This document shows positions 62,512-64,000 of a DNA stretch of 64,000 nucleotides, piece after piece. Position numbers and translations under genes: made by a program. Within the stretch, counting starts at the first letter, position 1, and each line of letters starts with the position of its first letter. The notes under the pieces are model-generated. The model was not told the origin of the DNA and searched no databases. It was given only the letters and a program-made list of their open reading frames with translations. Location of the stretch: the NCBI RefSeq assembly GCF_030766935.1, contig NZ_JASERL010000015.1, positions 215,469-279,468 on the forward strand. The letters run 5' to 3'. The DNA comes from Streptomyces sp. KL109B. GTDB lineage: Bacteria; Actinomycetota; Actinomycetes; Streptomycetales; Streptomycetaceae.

Positions 62512-63810
62512 CTACTGGGCCGTGGCCGTCAGGTCGCCGCGGCGGGGGGCGGAGTAGGACTCCAGGTCGGCGCGGGTGAGGCCGGAGAGGCGGGCGACCT
62601 CGGCGGTGTCGAGGGCGCCGCAGTCGAGGCCGCGCAGCAGGTACCCGGCGAGGGCCTTGGCGGTGGCGGGCTCGTCGGCGATGTCGCCCTCGGACTGGTT
62701 GGCGTACGCGGCGAGGCGCGCGGCTGCGGCCTCGAAGCCCTCGCGGTAGAACGCGAAGACGGCGGCGTAACGGGTCGGGATGTGGCCCGGGTGCATGTCC
62801 CAGCCCTGGTAGTAGGCGCGGGCCAGGGCGCGGCGGGTGAGGCCGAAGTGCAGGCGCCAGGCGTCGTGCACCTTCTCCGTGGAGCCGACCGGGAGGACGT
62901 TCGTGGAGCCGTCCGAGACGCGGACCCCGGTGCCGGCCGCGGCGACCTGCATGACGGCCTTCGCGTAGTCGGCGGCCGGGTGGTCGCTGGCCTGGTAGGC
63001 GGCGGAGACGCCGAGGCAGGCGCTGTAGTCGAAGGTGCCGTAGTGCAGGCCGGTGGCGCGGCCCTCGGCGGCCTCGATCATGCGGGCCACGGTGGCGGTG
63101 CCGTCGCCACCGAGGATGGACTGGCTGGTCTCGATCTGGATCTCGAAGCCGATCCGCCCTGCCTCCAGGCCGTGCTGCTTCTCGAAGGCTTCGAGGATCC
63201 GGACCATGGCCGTGACCTGCTCCGGGTACGTGACCTTGGGGAGGGTGAGGACCAGGCCGTCGGGCAGGCCGCCGTGCTCCATGAGGCCGGTGAGGAAGAT
63301 GTCGAGGGTACGGATGGCGCGGTCGCGGACCGCCTCCTCCATGCACTTCATGCGGATGCCCATGTACGGGGCGGCGGTCCCGTTCGCGTACGCCTCGGCG
63401 ATGACGCGCGCGGCGCGCGCGGCGGTCTCGTCCTCGTCGGCGTCCGACTCCGGGCGGTATCCGTCCTCGAAGTCGACGCGCAGGTCCTCGATCGGCTCCC
63501 GCTCCAGCTTCGCGCGTACGCCCTTGTAGACCGGCTCGGCGAGCTTCTCGCTCAGGCCGAGGACGGCGGCGAAGGAGGCGGCGTCCGGGGCGTGCTCGTC
63601 GAGCTGCGCGAGGGCCTTGTCGCCCCAGGTGCGGATGGTCTCGGCATTGAACGCGTCACCGGGGACGTAGACGGTGTGGACGGGCTGACGGGTGCCGGGG
63701 TCTCCCGGGTAGCGGCGGGCGAGCTCCGCGTCGACCGGGGCGAGTGAGGCGCTGATGCTCTCGCTGACCGTGCCCGCGAGGCTCGTCGACACCTTCTCCT
63801 GCTGACCCAT
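62512..63810 (-). CDS. HpcH/HpaI aldolase/citrate lyase-like protein (DUF6986-like)
   Basis: The 432-residue protein resembles the CitE-type TIM-barrel group: VDFEDGYRPESDADEDETAARAARVI (the acidic metal-binding strand), LTLPKVTYPEQV, GFEIQIETSQSILGGDG with a conserved Glu, GLHYGTFDYSACLGVS and GWDMHPGHIPTRYAAVFAFYREG. The length and the GWDMHPGHIPTRY ending fit the actinobacterial family I recall as DUF6986. It probably cleaves or forms a C-C bond in a carboxylic acid pathway. GGAGAG lies 8 nt before the chosen ATG; another ATG is five codons upstream. Confidence 0.84.
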   Translation of the reverse strand: MGQQEKVSTSLAGTVSESISASLAPVDAELARRYPGDPGTRQPVHTVYVPGDAFNAETIRTWGDKALAQLDEHAPDAASFAAVLGLSEKLAEPVYKGVRAKLEREPIEDLRVDFEDGYRPESDADEDETAARAARVIAEAYANGTAAPYMGIRMKCMEEAVRDRAIRTLDIFLTGLMEHGGLPDGLVLTLPKVTYPEQVTAMVRILEAFEKQHGLEAGRIGFEIQIETSQSILGGDGTATVARMIEAAEGRATGLHYGTFDYSACLGVSAAYQASDHPAADYAKAVMQVAAAGTGVRVSDGSTNVLPVGSTEKVHDAWRLHFGLTRRALARAYYQGWDMHPGHIPTRYAAVFAFYREGFEAAAARLAAYANQSEGDIADEPATAKALAGYLLRGLDCGALDTAEVARLSGLTRADLESYSAPRRGDLTATAQ

Positions 63811-63844
63811 TCGTGCACTCTCCATATGCTCGATGTTTCCACTT

Positions 63845-63862
63845 CACGGAATCAACAATCCG
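63845..63862. promoter_or_regulatory. Palindrome upstream of the aldolase gene
   Basis: ACGGA and TCCGT flank ATCAACAA in an AT-rich stretch 34 nt before the start codon. The size and form suit an IclR- or GntR-type operator. Confidence 0.55.
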
Positions 63863-63937
63863 TATAGCGAAGTTAACTGTCGGCGTGATCGGCGTCAATG
63901 GGTCCTTTTCGTCGTACCCGCATCGTCCCGTTACGCG

Positions 63938-63977
63938 GACGGGGCCGCGCGGTGCAGAAGCACCACGCGGCCCCGTC
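63938..63977. terminator. Long hairpin terminator near the right edge
   Basis: GACGGGGCCGCG and GGTGC on the left pair with GCACC and CGCGGCCCCGTC on the right, with one mismatch and an AGAA loop. It probably ends a leftward gene that lies beyond the window. Confidence 0.8.
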
Positions 63978-64000
63978 TCCACCTTGAACAGGGGAACTGT

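Overview
The base composition (very GC-rich, third codon positions almost all G or C, GTG starts, long spurious antisense frames) and the gene content (mycothiol-type DinB enzyme, TerD protein, PucR regulator, several TetR regulators, an ATP-binding anti-sigma-like protein, paired NarL-type two-component systems) point to a chromosomal segment of Streptomyces or a very close actinomycete. I annotate 55 protein-coding genes, one of them cut by the left edge. I see no rRNA, tRNA, CRISPR array, insertion sequence or integrase. Most of the window reads as ordinary core or near-core chromosome, arranged as single genes and short operons.

Layout. 1-2.6 kb: a truncated PHP-domain protein and an MHS-type MFS transporter. 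2.6-9.6 kb: a leftward cassette of three tightly spaced genes encoding a small cysteine-containing protein, a membrane protein and a giant TPR-CHAT protease-like protein; this is the strongest candidate for an undescribed conflict or stress-response system. 9.7-19.9 kb: a GAF-PucR regulator, an SDR dehydrogenase, a Nudix hydrolase, apolipoprotein N-acyltransferase, an O-antigen-ligase-like protein, an Asp/Glu racemase, a glycosyltransferase and a two-domain TerD protein. 20-28.9 kb: a Pro/Gln-rich protein, a MOSC protein, a beta-helix/AAA+ fusion facing a membrane-anchored alpha/beta hydrolase with overlapping 3' ends, a DeoR regulator and an SRPBCC protein. 29-31.5 kb: a PLP-dependent cysteine synthase-like enzyme, a small protein and an ATP-binding protein.

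31.5-38.5 kb: a SHOCT protein, ABC ATPase and FtsX-type permease operon divergent from a TetR gene, then a DUF4865-like gene, and a second TetR gene followed by an MFS exporter. Two matching 22-bp operators suggest that this second TetR controls both itself and the exporter. 38.5-48.8 kb: a ROK repressor, AlkB, a divergent pair of cell-surface carbohydrate enzymes whose start codons are 23 nt apart, an aldolase/SIS/DeoR amino-sugar-type catabolic module, an MFS protein, a mycothiol-dependent enzyme and a small membrane protein. 49-52.9 kb: two histidine kinase/response regulator pairs facing each other. 53-64 kb: TetR/DUF385 with palindromic operators, a geranylgeranyl-reductase-like flavoprotein, an M20 dipeptidase, an MBL hydrolase overlapping a kinase-Nudix fusion, a STAS protein, a ROK sugar kinase divergent from a LacI regulator with a perfect palindrome between them, and an HpcH/HpaI-type aldolase.

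Two features recur across the window. Many single genes lack a Shine-Dalgarno sequence and instead carry a -10-like hexamer ending 6-7 nt before the start codon, the pattern of leaderless transcription. Short in-phase tandem repeats and a dispersed GC-rich repeat with a GGGGCTCCGCCCC core sit in several intergenic regions. Functions are assigned from motifs I can read; no database search was run.
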